From contig JAUIGR010000022.1 of the NCBI GenBank assembly GCA_030430025.1, positions 1 through 41,364 on the forward strand: a stretch of DNA of 41,364 nt, read 5' to 3'. How positions within the stretch are numbered: the first letter of the stretch is position 1; every line of letters starts with the position of its first letter. Positions 1 to 9,079 of the stretch are shown one piece after another. The notes beneath the pieces were generated by a model. The model ran no database searches, was not told where the DNA came from, and worked only from the letters and a program-made list of their open reading frames with translations. This DNA comes from Gammaproteobacteria bacterium. Its GTDB lineage: Bacteria; Pseudomonadota; Gammaproteobacteria; Xanthomonadales; Marinicellaceae. The translations under genes were made by a program, and so were the position numbers.

Positions 1-12
1 ATTTTGTTGATG

Positions 13-58
13 ATTTCGACCAGAAAGTAACAATAATTTTAACATCGCCGGTCGAAAT
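13..58. repeat. 9-bp inverted repeat with 28-nt loop
   Basis: ATTTCGACC at 13-21 is exactly complementary to GGTCGAAAT at 50-58. It lies beyond the 3' end of the prolyl oligopeptidase gene (stop at 142) and has no following T-tract, so it is not a convincing terminator. It could be an operator or a weak 3' structure. Nothing else was recognised in 1-141. Confidence 0.4.
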
Positions 59-141
59 ATAACAGGTATAACAACAACATTGTATTTAATATCAATCTCT
101 TATTTGTTTTTCAGGACTGACTACTTAGTCGAACTTGGCCG

Positions 142-2274
142 TTATAGTTTTTTAATCCCCATATTATGTAGAGTAAAAGCAAAGACATCTGCATACTCAT
201 CTATGACTTTAGAAACTGGGGTACCTGCACCATGACCTGCATCTGTATTTATTCTTATGAGCAGTGGATGTTGCTTTGATCCCTTGGCCTGTAACTCAGC
301 GGCAAACTTATAGGAATGAGCTGGCACAACCCTGTCATCATGATCACCTGTTAAAATTAAAGTAGCAGGATAATCCACCCCTATCTCAATATGATGTAAT
401 GGTGAATAAGACAGCAAATAGTTAAACATTTCTTCACTGTCATCTACTGTGCCATAATCAGACGACCAAACAGCACCAATGGTGAACTTATGGTAACGAA
501 GCATATCTAATACACCAACAGAAGGGAGCGCCACTTGAAATAAGTTGGGTCTTTGTGTCATAACAGCTCCTACTAATAATCCACCATTTGATCCCCCTTT
601 AACTGCTAAATATTGACTGGATGTATATTGATGATCAATTAAGTATTCCGCCGCAGCAATGAAGTCATCAAAAACATTTTGCTTATTCATCTTGATGCCA
701 GCTTCGTGCCATTTTTTACCATATTCACCACCTCCTCTCAGATTGGCAACAGCATATATACCCCCCATTTCCAACCAGGTAGCAGTAGTGACACCAAAAC
801 TTGGCGTTAAACTGACATTGAATCCACCATATCCGTACAATATGGTCGGATTTTTACTATCAAGTTTTATCCCCTTTTTGTGAGTAATAATCATGGGTAT
901 CTTTGTACCGTCTTTAGAATGGTAAAATACTTGCTTAGAAACATAAGAAGAGCTATCAAATTGCGCCTTTGATTTCATGTATAAATCAGATACACCAGTT
1001 TTAGGATCATAGCTGTATATTGTTTTAGGCATAATGTAATTGGTAAAAGAGTAATAAACGACCTCATCCTCTTTTTTAGCCGACAAACCGGTCACATTAC
1101 CCATACCAGGTAAATTAATATTTCTTATCAACTGCCCCTGATAGTCATATTGCTTAACCATTGAAACAGCATCTTCCATGTACTCTATATAAAAATAGCC
1201 TGCGCCAGTTGATGGTAATAAAACATGTTCAGTTTCGGCAATGAATTCGACCCAGTTTTCTGGATCTGGTTGATTAATATCTACAGTGACTATTTTCTTA
1301 TTAGGTGCATTTAGATCAGTCACTAGATAAAATTTAGAGCCAACATTATCAATAACATAGGTATTAGAATAAGCATGATCTAAAACCGTGATGAGCTCTT
1401 TATTTTTAGAATGTAAGTCGACCACATACAATTTATTACCATCACTAGACGATCCTGGCATAATCACTAAATATCGGTCATCTTCAGTTACCATACCGCT
1501 GACATACCGATCTTGTTGTCCTTCTTTTGCACCAAAAACCACGTTATCATGCAACTGCTGGGTACCTAATTGATGATAATAAAGTTTATGATTATTGTTT
1601 GTTGCCGAAAGCTCACTTTCATCATCTTTAGTTTGATCATAACGAGAATAATAAAAACCCTCATTGCCATACCAAGATAAAGCACTGAATTTAAGATTAG
1701 TTAAAGTCTCTCCGATTTGTTCTTTGGTCTCAACATCGATGACTATAGCTTTTCTCCAATCACTACCGCTTTCTGATATTGAATAGACTGCCATAGAACC
1801 ATCTCTTGAAAAACTGATCTGTGCTAAAGAAACCGTACCATCCTCACTGAATGTGTTAGGATCTAAAAATACTTCTTGTTTACCATTTCTTTTTCTATAA
1901 AGAACATACTGATCTTGAAGCCCATCATTCTTATAAAAATAGGTGTACTGCCCTTCTGTGAAAGGAGCTGAGCTTTTTTCGTAATCCCACAAAGATGTCA
2001 GGCGGTTTTTAATTTGCTCCCTATAAGGGATTTGTTGAAGATAATCATAAGTTAGCTTATTTTGTTGTTTAATCCATGCTTTCGTTTTTGCCGATAGGTC
2101 ATCTTCCAACCAACGATAAGGATCTGCTATATTAGTACCAAAATATCTGTCCACAGTGTCAACTTTAACTGTTTTTGGATAATTAAATTGAAGCTGATAA
2201 CTTTTTTCTTTTGTTCTGATACAAGCGGTCACTAACATTAAAACAAATAACAGCAAAAAAAATTTATATGTCAT
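142..2274 (-). CDS. Prolyl oligopeptidase family serine peptidase (S9A), lipoprotein
   Basis: A serine peptidase of the prolyl oligopeptidase family, which cleaves short peptides after proline. The order is an N-terminal 7-bladed propeller, then a C-terminal alpha/beta hydrolase. With the ATG at 2274 (710 aa) the triad is Ser562 in GGSNGG, Asp646 in GDHDDRVVP and His681 in DAGHGAGTP; spacing matches porcine POP (554/641/680). I prefer this start over one 17 codons upstream because it opens a clean lipoprotein signal (MTYKFFLLLFVLMLVTAC) with a lipobox ending at Cys18, implying membrane anchoring in the periplasm or outer membrane. The gene is transcribed alone, downstream of the beta-helix gene but separated from it by a terminator. 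Family certain; substrate not deducible. Confidence 0.93.
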   Translation of the reverse strand: MTYKFFLLLFVLMLVTACIRTKEKSYQLQFNYPKTVKVDTVDRYFGTNIADPYRWLEDDLSAKTKAWIKQQNKLTYDYLQQIPYREQIKNRLTSLWDYEKSSAPFTEGQYTYFYKNDGLQDQYVLYRKRNGKQEVFLDPNTFSEDGTVSLAQISFSRDGSMAVYSISESGSDWRKAIVIDVETKEQIGETLTNLKFSALSWYGNEGFYYSRYDQTKDDESELSATNNNHKLYYHQLGTQQLHDNVVFGAKEGQQDRYVSGMVTEDDRYLVIMPGSSSDGNKLYVVDLHSKNKELITVLDHAYSNTYVIDNVGSKFYLVTDLNAPNKKIVTVDINQPDPENWVEFIAETEHVLLPSTGAGYFYIEYMEDAVSMVKQYDYQGQLIRNINLPGMGNVTGLSAKKEDEVVYYSFTNYIMPKTIYSYDPKTGVSDLYMKSKAQFDSSSYVSKQVFYHSKDGTKIPMIITHKKGIKLDSKNPTILYGYGGFNVSLTPSFGVTTATWLEMGGIYAVANLRGGGEYGKKWHEAGIKMNKQNVFDDFIAAAEYLIDHQYTSSQYLAVKGGSNGGLLVGAVMTQRPNLFQVALPSVGVLDMLRYHKFTIGAVWSSDYGTVDDSEEMFNYLLSYSPLHHIEIGVDYPATLILTGDHDDRVVPAHSYKFAAELQAKGSKQHPLLIRINTDAGHGAGTPVSKVIDEYADVFAFTLHNMGIKKL

Positions 2275-2342
2275 GATCAATAGAAATTGAAAAGCCACAT
2301 TATATTCTATATGGAACCTGTGCATCAGTCTGGATTAAGAAA

Positions 2343-2372
2343 AAGAAACCCATGGTGCATTATGAGTTTCTT
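2343..2372 (-). terminator. Rho-independent terminator of the leftward beta-helix gene
   Basis: On the minus strand AAGAAACtCAT pairs with ATGgGTTTCTT around an 8-nt loop, and the distal arm runs into TTTCTTTTTCTT. It lies about 125 nt past the stop of the gene at 2496-3986 and before the start of the prolyl oligopeptidase gene. Confidence 0.7.
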
Positions 2373-2495
2373 CATCTTACGAAACCGTCTGCTATCGTCA
2401 TTACCCGACCTGATTGGGCAATACAAATCGAGTCGGAACAAAGTTCAAGAACTTATTATTTGAGCACTATTCTCAGAGATAAGATTAATGACACC

Positions 2496-3986
2496 TTAAT
2501 TTCCATCAACACCATCTTTGAAAATCAGATCAGTATAAAAGGCATCTGCACCCAAGTCATATATACCGCCATTATTAACATCAGGTTGATCGACACCACG
2601 AACCTGGCCATCAATGTCTGTTGGATAATTAGGGTCAATATTCGCAGCTGTCGCACAGTAATCGATGGCCGGTGAATTGAATGTCAGATGATAATCTCCT
2701 GCGAGTGGGTCGACAAACAGAGTATCTAAATTGGAAACCACCGAAACGGTTTCAATACCATCATAAGTACCTTCCTCATTGATGATCGCACAAGTCATGT
2801 CCAGTGAACCAGTGCCATCATCAGAAGCGACCACTTCAACTGCATTGTGAATGATGCTGGATTCAATGTTCACTGCACCATTTTCAACCAATTTAACACT
2901 GCCGTCCAATTCATCATTGCCAGCCACAGTCACATACTTGAGATTCAAAACACCTTGATAACCAGCAAGCAAGGTACTGCCGTTCACATCATTATCAACC
3001 ACCATGCTATTCTCGATATTAACTGTGGCACCAAACATCGCTGCACCAGCTGTGGTGCCCACTTCAGTGATGTTGCCTGAGATTGTTGATTGCGTTATAG
3101 AAATGCTAGCATTATTTCCGATAGCGTAAAAAGCACTGGCAATAAAAGCACCATTACCTTGAATGGTTACACCATGCATATTCACTTCGCCATAATAAGC
3201 AGCGACAGCAGCACCTTGTTCAGCAGCATTGCTTTCAATCGTTACACCATATAAATCAATTGTACTTCCATCATAAGATAAAACACCACCACCAAATGCA
3301 GCAGCCTGATTATGAGAGATCACTGTTGGTGCATGAGCATCAATACTACAGCCAAAAGCGGCAGCTAGGCCCCCACCAAATTGTGAATGATTTTCTTTCA
3401 GTTCACTATTACCCTTAATAGTGACCTTATTCGATGAACCAATACACAATAAACCAGGACCATCATTACCTGTAATGATGGTATCTATAAGAACAGCTGT
3501 TTGATTTCCATACTTAAAATAAATTCCCGTGTTACTGTTTTTAGATACCTTGACAGTTTTAGTGGTTAATTGAACTGTCACAGATGTATTCGATATACCT
3601 CCATTGCCTCCCGTTACATTCATATTTTCCAGATGAATGGTTGAGGGTTGATCACCTGTGATGGTGACAACTGATTCATTTAAGTCTGCCGCATTGACAG
3701 TAAAAGTACCATCACCTTGATTACCATTACTGGCAGCTTGACAATCTGCATAGCCCCCAATGATATCAACATCGACATCATCGAGTATCAGGTTTTCATT
3801 GTAGGTTTGATCAACCACACGAATCACAGAAGAACCTCCTTGCATGGCTGCATTGATGGCTTCTTGTAGTTTAGTGTATTGACAACCATTCCCACCCACT
3901 GTGGTGAAGGTACCTTGTGGCTGAAGGATTTCAGCTTGTAATTGAGATGCTCCAGGTATTAATAGCATCAATGGAAGTAGTTTCAT
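2496..3986 (-). CDS. Secreted right-handed beta-helix protein, choice-of-anchor Q type
   Basis: A 496-aa secreted protein of unknown function. Residues 1-18 are a signal peptide (MKLLPLMLLIPGASQLQA). Residues about 25-400 consist of short turn-like repeats rich in Gly, Asn and Val/Ile/Thr (GGVLSYDGSTIDLYGVTIESN is typical in kind), as expected of a right-handed parallel beta-helix like Pmp or pectate-lyase-type adhesins. Residues about 425-485 match the choice-of-anchor Q pattern (YHLTFNSPAIDYC, then D-DGQVRG, then DLGADAF). The C-terminus is DLIFKDGVDGN, a variant of the tail in its neighbour. An AGAGGT Shine-Dalgarno sits just upstream of the ATG. It is head-to-head with a paralogue at 4171 and could share a promoter region (3987-4170). 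No catalytic residues were recognised; a surface or adhesive role is inference. Confidence 0.8.
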   Translation of the reverse strand: MKLLPLMLLIPGASQLQAEILQPQGTFTTVGGNGCQYTKLQEAINAAMQGGSSVIRVVDQTYNENLILDDVDVDIIGGYADCQAASNGNQGDGTFTVNAADLNESVVTITGDQPSTIHLENMNVTGGNGGISNTSVTVQLTTKTVKVSKNSNTGIYFKYGNQTAVLIDTIITGNDGPGLLCIGSSNKVTIKGNSELKENHSQFGGGLAAAFGCSIDAHAPTVISHNQAAAFGGGVLSYDGSTIDLYGVTIESNAAEQGAAVAAYYGEVNMHGVTIQGNGAFIASAFYAIGNNASISITQSTISGNITEVGTTAGAAMFGATVNIENSMVVDNDVNGSTLLAGYQGVLNLKYVTVAGNDELDGSVKLVENGAVNIESSIIHNAVEVVASDDGTGSLDMTCAIINEEGTYDGIETVSVVSNLDTLFVDPLAGDYHLTFNSPAIDYCATAANIDPNYPTDIDGQVRGVDQPDVNNGGIYDLGADAFYTDLIFKDGVDGN

Positions 3987-4170
3987 TGTAACCTCTGTTT
4001 ATCAATTTTTCTCTGCTTATAAGAAATATACGGAATACTGAGGTAAATGGATCATCTGCTTTTAAACAGATGATTACAACAAAACTATAAAAAAACACCA
4101 AAAAGTGACCTTTAATTGATTGAAATAACGATGGTTACATTGCTTGTTACAAAAAATATTAAAAAAATCC

Positions 4171-5991
4171 ATGAAAATCAATTATTTAAATTTATTAATG
4201 TTATTAGCACTTGCTACCCATCACACAGTCCAGGCAGGAGAACCATACATTACTGTAGGTTCTGATATGATGTTATGTGATTATCAAACCATCAATGATG
4301 CCATTACCAATGGAGAAGATGGTATAGAAATTCGAATTACTTCAGCAGAGCAAACTTATCATGAAAACATCAACATCGCTGATAAAAACGTTACACTTAA
4401 AGGAGGTTATGAAACCTGTGAGGATGCCATTGCCGATAATAACAATGGCCAAAGGATCACCATAGAAGATGACCCAGATCTTGATGGCCCCTTAATAAAT
4501 ATCACTGCCAATTTACCGACTAAAAAGGTTACTTTAGAAAATTTATTCCTGACCAAAGGAAATGGCGGCATAGTAACAATCGATGCTGAACTGAATTTAT
4601 TTCTAAATAATATTGAGTTATATGACAACACCAGAACCCTCGGTGGAGGCATATATATCAAAGATGAAAACGAAGACGGCATTACTCAAACCACTATTAT
4701 AGAAGCCAAAGATTTAATTATTCACGAAAATTTAGCAATTAACAGAGGTGGTGGAATCTACTGTGCTGGTCATAATAATGTGATGCATATAGATGATACA
4801 GGGAATATCTCCAATACAGGTATCTATAGTAACAGTGCTAGCATAGGTGGTGGAGTAAGAGCATACGATGGCTGTACAATCAATTACTATGGTCGTGGAC
4901 CAATCAGTCATAATAAAGCCAGCAATGATGGCGGCGCTATTGCCGTTGCAACCCCTGATTTAAATCAAGAACCTGATGGTCTAGGGGGTAAAGTATACCT
5001 CTACGGATATGAAGTTTGTGATCAAAATAATTGTCGTGGTAATAACAACTTCCCCATCCATATTCATGACAATCGAGCAGATGATGAACAAAATAACATA
5101 GGTAATGGCGGAGCCATTCATATAACCGGTCCTGGATCAATAGTGGAAGCATATAATGTTAAAGTCGAAAATAATCATGCTTATTTAGGTGGGGCCTTTG
5201 CCGTGGAAGAGGGTGCAGAATTTATCACTGGTTCAGCAGCTGCCATCAGTGGCACTAATTTTGTCGGCTCTTGTTGGGATAACCAATATTGCAACCAAAT
5301 AATCAACAATAAAGCCAGAAATCGTGGTGGTGTCATACGCGTCGGCCCAAATGCAACTGCTCATATTGCTAGTAGCTTCATGAGTAAGAACCGAGCCAAC
5401 CTTGGCACAGTCAGTGCAGTAGAATATGAAAATGCGCTGTTACGTATTGAAAGCAGTATAGCTATCAATAATGGCTATCAAGGCATTGATGAAGGATTAC
5501 TATACCAAGGCGTATTTTATGTATTTGGTCTAAACGTTGAGTCAACAATGCTAGAACTGGCTTTTGTTACCGCAGCTGATAATAACGCTCTCAACAGAAC
5601 CATTTATAATGCAGCAGGCAGTGTTAACATTACTTCATCTATCATTTATGATGAAACATCTGGTGATGTATATGAACAGAGTGGAGATGTTGAAAGTGAA
5701 TTATTTGATTGTCTCATTGTCCATGAAGATAACAGCCTGATTCCACTACTACCCTCTAGAGTCACAGTCACTGATCCTATGTTCAGAAACCCAGAGAATG
5801 GTGACTATCACTTATCATTACAATCACCTGCTGCGGATTATTGTGATGATTCTGTTACGGAACCCATCTATTTAGATGTAGATAATGAAACCAGAGGCTG
5901 GGACAATCCATATATTAGTGACGATGAGACCAAATTTGATATCGGTGCGGATGAAGTTAGTGATTTGATTTTCAAAGATAATTTTGAATAA
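4171..5991 (+). CDS. Secreted right-handed beta-helix protein, choice-of-anchor Q type (paralogue)
   Basis: A 606-aa secreted paralogue of the divergent gene at 2496-3986. I start at ATG 4171 rather than an in-frame TTG at 4144, because 4171 gives a clean signal peptide ending HTVQA|GEP. The repeats are again Gly/Asn-rich (GGGIYIKDE, GGGVRAYDGC, GNGGAIHITG, GGAFAVEEG), and the C-terminal module carries YHLSLQSPAADYC, ETRGWDNP and FDIGADE. Several cysteines are scattered through the helix. It ends SDLIFKDNFE, a short acidic/aromatic tail that I associate with secreted proteins of Marinicella-like and Xanthomonadales bacteria; its role is unknown. A strong terminator follows. Function unknown beyond the likely beta-helix fold. 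Confidence 0.8.
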   Translation: MKINYLNLLMLLALATHHTVQAGEPYITVGSDMMLCDYQTINDAITNGEDGIEIRITSAEQTYHENINIADKNVTLKGGYETCEDAIADNNNGQRITIEDDPDLDGPLINITANLPTKKVTLENLFLTKGNGGIVTIDAELNLFLNNIELYDNTRTLGGGIYIKDENEDGITQTTIIEAKDLIIHENLAINRGGGIYCAGHNNVMHIDDTGNISNTGIYSNSASIGGGVRAYDGCTINYYGRGPISHNKASNDGGAIAVATPDLNQEPDGLGGKVYLYGYEVCDQNNCRGNNNFPIHIHDNRADDEQNNIGNGGAIHITGPGSIVEAYNVKVENNHAYLGGAFAVEEGAEFITGSAAAISGTNFVGSCWDNQYCNQIINNKARNRGGVIRVGPNATAHIASSFMSKNRANLGTVSAVEYENALLRIESSIAINNGYQGIDEGLLYQGVFYVFGLNVESTMLELAFVTAADNNALNRTIYNAAGSVNITSSIIYDETSGDVYEQSGDVESELFDCLIVHEDNSLIPLLPSRVTVTDPMFRNPENGDYHLSLQSPAADYCDDSVTEPIYLDVDNETRGWDNPYISDDETKFDIGADEVSDLIFKDNFE

Positions 5992-6039
5992 TTGAATCCC
6001 ATATAAATTATACTAAACAGTACAAATTTAATTAGGGAT

Positions 6040-6076
6040 CTTTGCTCAATTTTAGTTAATTGAGCAAGGTTTTTGT
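6040..6076 (+). terminator. Rho-independent terminator after the rightward beta-helix gene
   Basis: CTTTGCTCAATT pairs with AATTGAGCAAGG across a TTAGTT loop, followed by TTTTTG. It lies about 50 nt after the stop at 5991. The rest of 5992-6323 (about 330 nt) shows only AT-rich presumed promoter sequence for acnB and no further gene. Confidence 0.8.
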
Positions 6077-6323
6077 ATTAGTATTATTGTCTGATAAGCT
6101 TCATTAAAATACGTCTTAAATATCATTCCCGACTCACCGATCACTTCAAGATGCTCTCTTCTAGTTTATATCAATTCAAGCACAGAAAAAGCTATTTATG
6201 GTAAAATGTCGCCGCTTTTTAGACGGCCAGTCAACAAGCTCGAGACCTAAATTAAGCTTGAGCACAATGTTTTTTCCTGAGTGGCCTTATGATCAACAAG
6301 TCAAATTAATGAGGCAAATTAAC

Positions 6324-8936
6324 ATGTCAGAATTCTTACAGAACTATCATGAGCATGTCAACAAACGTGCCAGTGAAGGCGTTGTACCATTGGCTTTGGA
6401 TGCCAAACAAACGGCTCAATTGATTGAGTTATTGAAATCTCCAGCTGATGAGTCAGTAGAAACACTGATGTCATTATTCACCACCCGCATTCCTGCTGGC
6501 GTCGATGATGCAGCCTATATAAAAGCCTCTTTCCTGTCCGCTATCGTGACCGGTAATGAAACTTCACCCCTAATATCTCCAACTGATGCAGTGAAAATAT
6601 TAGGTACTATGCAAGGTGGCTATAATGTCGAACCATTGATTAACGCCCTGGACAAGGATACTTTGGCACCAACTGCGGTTGAAGCCTTATCCCATACTTT
6701 ACTGATGTTTGACAGTTTTTATGATGTTGAAGAAAAAGCAAAAGCTGGCAACAAACATGCCCAAAAAGTCCTCGAATCATGGGCAGAAGCCGAATGGTTC
6801 ACCAGCAAGGATACATTATCGGAAAAAATCACCTTAACCGTGTTTAAGGTTTCTGGTGAAACCAACACCGATGATTTGTCACCTGCCCAAGATGCATGGT
6901 CTCGTCCAGACATTCCTTTACATGCCAAAGCAATGTTAAAAAATGCCCGTGAAGGCATTGTTCCTGATGAACCTGGTGTAGTTGGCCCCATGAAACTAAT
7001 TGATGAACTAAAAGCAAAAGGTTATCCGCTGGCTTATGTTGGTGATGTGGTTGGCACTGGATCTTCCCGTAAATCAGCTATCAATTCGGTACTCTGGCAT
7101 ATGGGAGACGATATTCCATACATCCCAAACAAACGTGCAGGTGGTTTCGTTCTTGGAGGTAAAATTGCCCCCATCTTTTTCAACACCGCTGAAGACTCAG
7201 GGGCTTTGCCTATTGAGGTGGATGTCAGCCTACTGAACATGGGGGATGTGATTGATATTTATCCGTATGAAGGAAAAATCACTGCTCATAACAGCGATGA
7301 AGTACTTGCTGAATTTGAGTTAAAAACCGATGTGCTGTTGGATGAAGTACGTGCTGGAGGCCGCATTCCATTGATCATTGGCCGTGGTTTAACCCAGCGT
7401 GCCAGGCAGTCTCTGAGCTTGCCAGAAAGCGGGGTGTTCCGCAAACCACAAGACGTAGCCAGCAGTGACAGCGGCTTTACCTTGGCTCAAAAAATGGTAG
7501 GCAAAGCTTGTGGCGTGGAAGGTATCGGTCCTGGGCAGTACTGTGAACCTAAAATGACTACAGTGGGTTCACAAGATACTACAGGACCAATGACCCGTGA
7601 TGAATTGAAAGACTTGGCCTGTTTAGGATTCTCTGCTGACTTGGTGATGCAATCTTTCTGTCACACTGCAGCCTATCCAAAACCAGTTGACGTCACCACC
7701 CATCACACCCTACCTGATTTCATTATGAATCGTGCTGGCGTATCATTGCGTCCTGGTGATGGTATTATTCACTCCTGGCTGAATCGAATGTTGTTACCTG
7801 ACACTGTTGGTACTGGTGGCGATTCTCACACTCGCTTTCCATTGGGCATATCATTCCCAGCAGGCTCTGGTTTGGTGGCCTTTGGTGCCGCCACTGGCGT
7901 CATGCCTTTGGACATGCCGGAATCAGTCTTGGTTCGATTCAAGGGTGAGATGCAACCAGGTATTACCCTGCGTGATTTGGTTCATGCAATCCCCTATTAC
8001 GCTATTCAGCAGGGTTTGTTAACTGTTGAGAAGCAAGGCAAGAAAAACATTTTCTCAGGCCGAATTTTGGAAATCGAGGGCTTAGGTGATTTAAAAGTTG
8101 AACAAGCTTTTGAACTGTCAGATGCCTCTGCCGAACGTTCAGCTGCTGCTTGTACCATCAAACTAAATAAAGAGCCCATTATTGAATATTTGAATTCTAA
8201 CATTGTGCTGTTGAAATGGATGATTGCAGAAGGTTATGGTGATCGCAGAACATTGGAACGACGTATCATTGCTATGGAAGCATGGTTGAAAAACCCTCAG
8301 TTGATGGAAGCAGATGCAGATGCAGAATATGCAGCTGTCATTGACATTGATTTGAATGACATTAAGGAACCCATTTTATGTGCTCCCAATGATCCTGATG
8401 ATGCGCGCTTACTTTCAGAAGTACAGGGTGATGTCATTGACGAAGTATTTATTGGATCTTGTATGACCAATATAGGCCACTTTCGAGCTGCAGGCAAATT
8501 ACTAAACAAATTCACTGACACATTACCCACTAGGTTGTGGATTGCACCACCAACCAAAATGGACGAAGCTTTGTTAACTGAAGAAGGCTACTACAGCATT
8601 TTTGGCAAAAGCGGCGCACGAACAGAAATGCCAGGTTGTTCCTTATGTATGGGTAATCAAGCCCGCGTGGCTCCGGGTTGTACGGTGGTTTCTACATCTA
8701 CACGCAATTTCCCAAACCGTTTAGGTCAAGGGGCTAATGTCTATCTGGCTTCCGCTGAATTGGCTGCAGTGGCTTCTTTGATGGGTAAACTACCAACCGT
8801 AGAAGAATATATGTCCTATGCTTCCGATTTGCAAGTCGATAAAGGGGACACCTATCGTTACATGAATTTTGATCAATTGGATCGCTACCTTAAAGAAGCT
8901 AATACAGTTACTTTGTCACTCAAACAAGTCAGTTAG
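6324..8936 (+). CDS. acnB: Aconitate hydratase B
   Basis: Bifunctional aconitase of the TCA cycle (citrate to isocitrate; this class also acts as 2-methylisocitrate dehydratase), cytoplasmic, [4Fe-4S]. The 870-aa product has the AcnB order: N-terminal HEAT-like domain, then the swivelling domain (TGSSRKSA near residue 248), then the catalytic domains. Cluster ligands are Cys713 (GSCMTNIG), Cys772 and Cys775 (GCSLCMGN), each offset by 3 from E. coli AcnB 710/769/772. The start is ATG 6324 ([11 protein letters not shown]) with GAGG about 11 nt upstream. The frame is open a further 42 codons upstream, but that extension does not look like protein of this family. acnA follows 143 nt later. Confidence 0.97.
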   Translation: MSEFLQNYHEHVNKRASEGVVPLALDAKQTAQLIELLKSPADESVETLMSLFTTRIPAGVDDAAYIKASFLSAIVTGNETSPLISPTDAVKILGTMQGGYNVEPLINALDKDTLAPTAVEALSHTLLMFDSFYDVEEKAKAGNKHAQKVLESWAEAEWFTSKDTLSEKITLTVFKVSGETNTDDLSPAQDAWSRPDIPLHAKAMLKNAREGIVPDEPGVVGPMKLIDELKAKGYPLAYVGDVVGTGSSRKSAINSVLWHMGDDIPYIPNKRAGGFVLGGKIAPIFFNTAEDSGALPIEVDVSLLNMGDVIDIYPYEGKITAHNSDEVLAEFELKTDVLLDEVRAGGRIPLIIGRGLTQRARQSLSLPESGVFRKPQDVASSDSGFTLAQKMVGKACGVEGIGPGQYCEPKMTTVGSQDTTGPMTRDELKDLACLGFSADLVMQSFCHTAAYPKPVDVTTHHTLPDFIMNRAGVSLRPGDGIIHSWLNRMLLPDTVGTGGDSHTRFPLGISFPAGSGLVAFGAATGVMPLDMPESVLVRFKGEMQPGITLRDLVHAIPYYAIQQGLLTVEKQGKKNIFSGRILEIEGLGDLKVEQAFELSDASAERSAAACTIKLNKEPIIEYLNSNIVLLKWMIAEGYGDRRTLERRIIAMEAWLKNPQLMEADADAEYAAVIDIDLNDIKEPILCAPNDPDDARLLSEVQGDVIDEVFIGSCMTNIGHFRAAGKLLNKFTDTLPTRLWIAPPTKMDEALLTEEGYYSIFGKSGARTEMPGCSLCMGNQARVAPGCTVVSTSTRNFPNRLGQGANVYLASAELAAVASLMGKLPTVEEYMSYASDLQVDKGDTYRYMNFDQLDRYLKEANTVTLSLKQVS

Positions 8937-9079
8937 TTGGGTTTGGTCGTTGTGATTATTGGAGCGTTGATTCACTGATTATAGAAAAGCATAAGGGTTG
9001 GACTTTACCTGATTCAGCCCTTTCATTGATAACTGACTCAATGTTAAACTGATCAGCCTAACTAACCAAACCTGAGATC

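Noticed and set aside
2352-2675. Plus-strand 107-codon ORF opposite the beta-helix gene
   Set aside because: It overlaps a terminator and the antisense of a clear coding region; the composition is that of an antisense shadow.
8937-9079. GGTTTGGT repeats on both sides of the acnB-acnA gap
   Set aside because: Only 8 bp in common and not in a consistent arrangement; likely chance.
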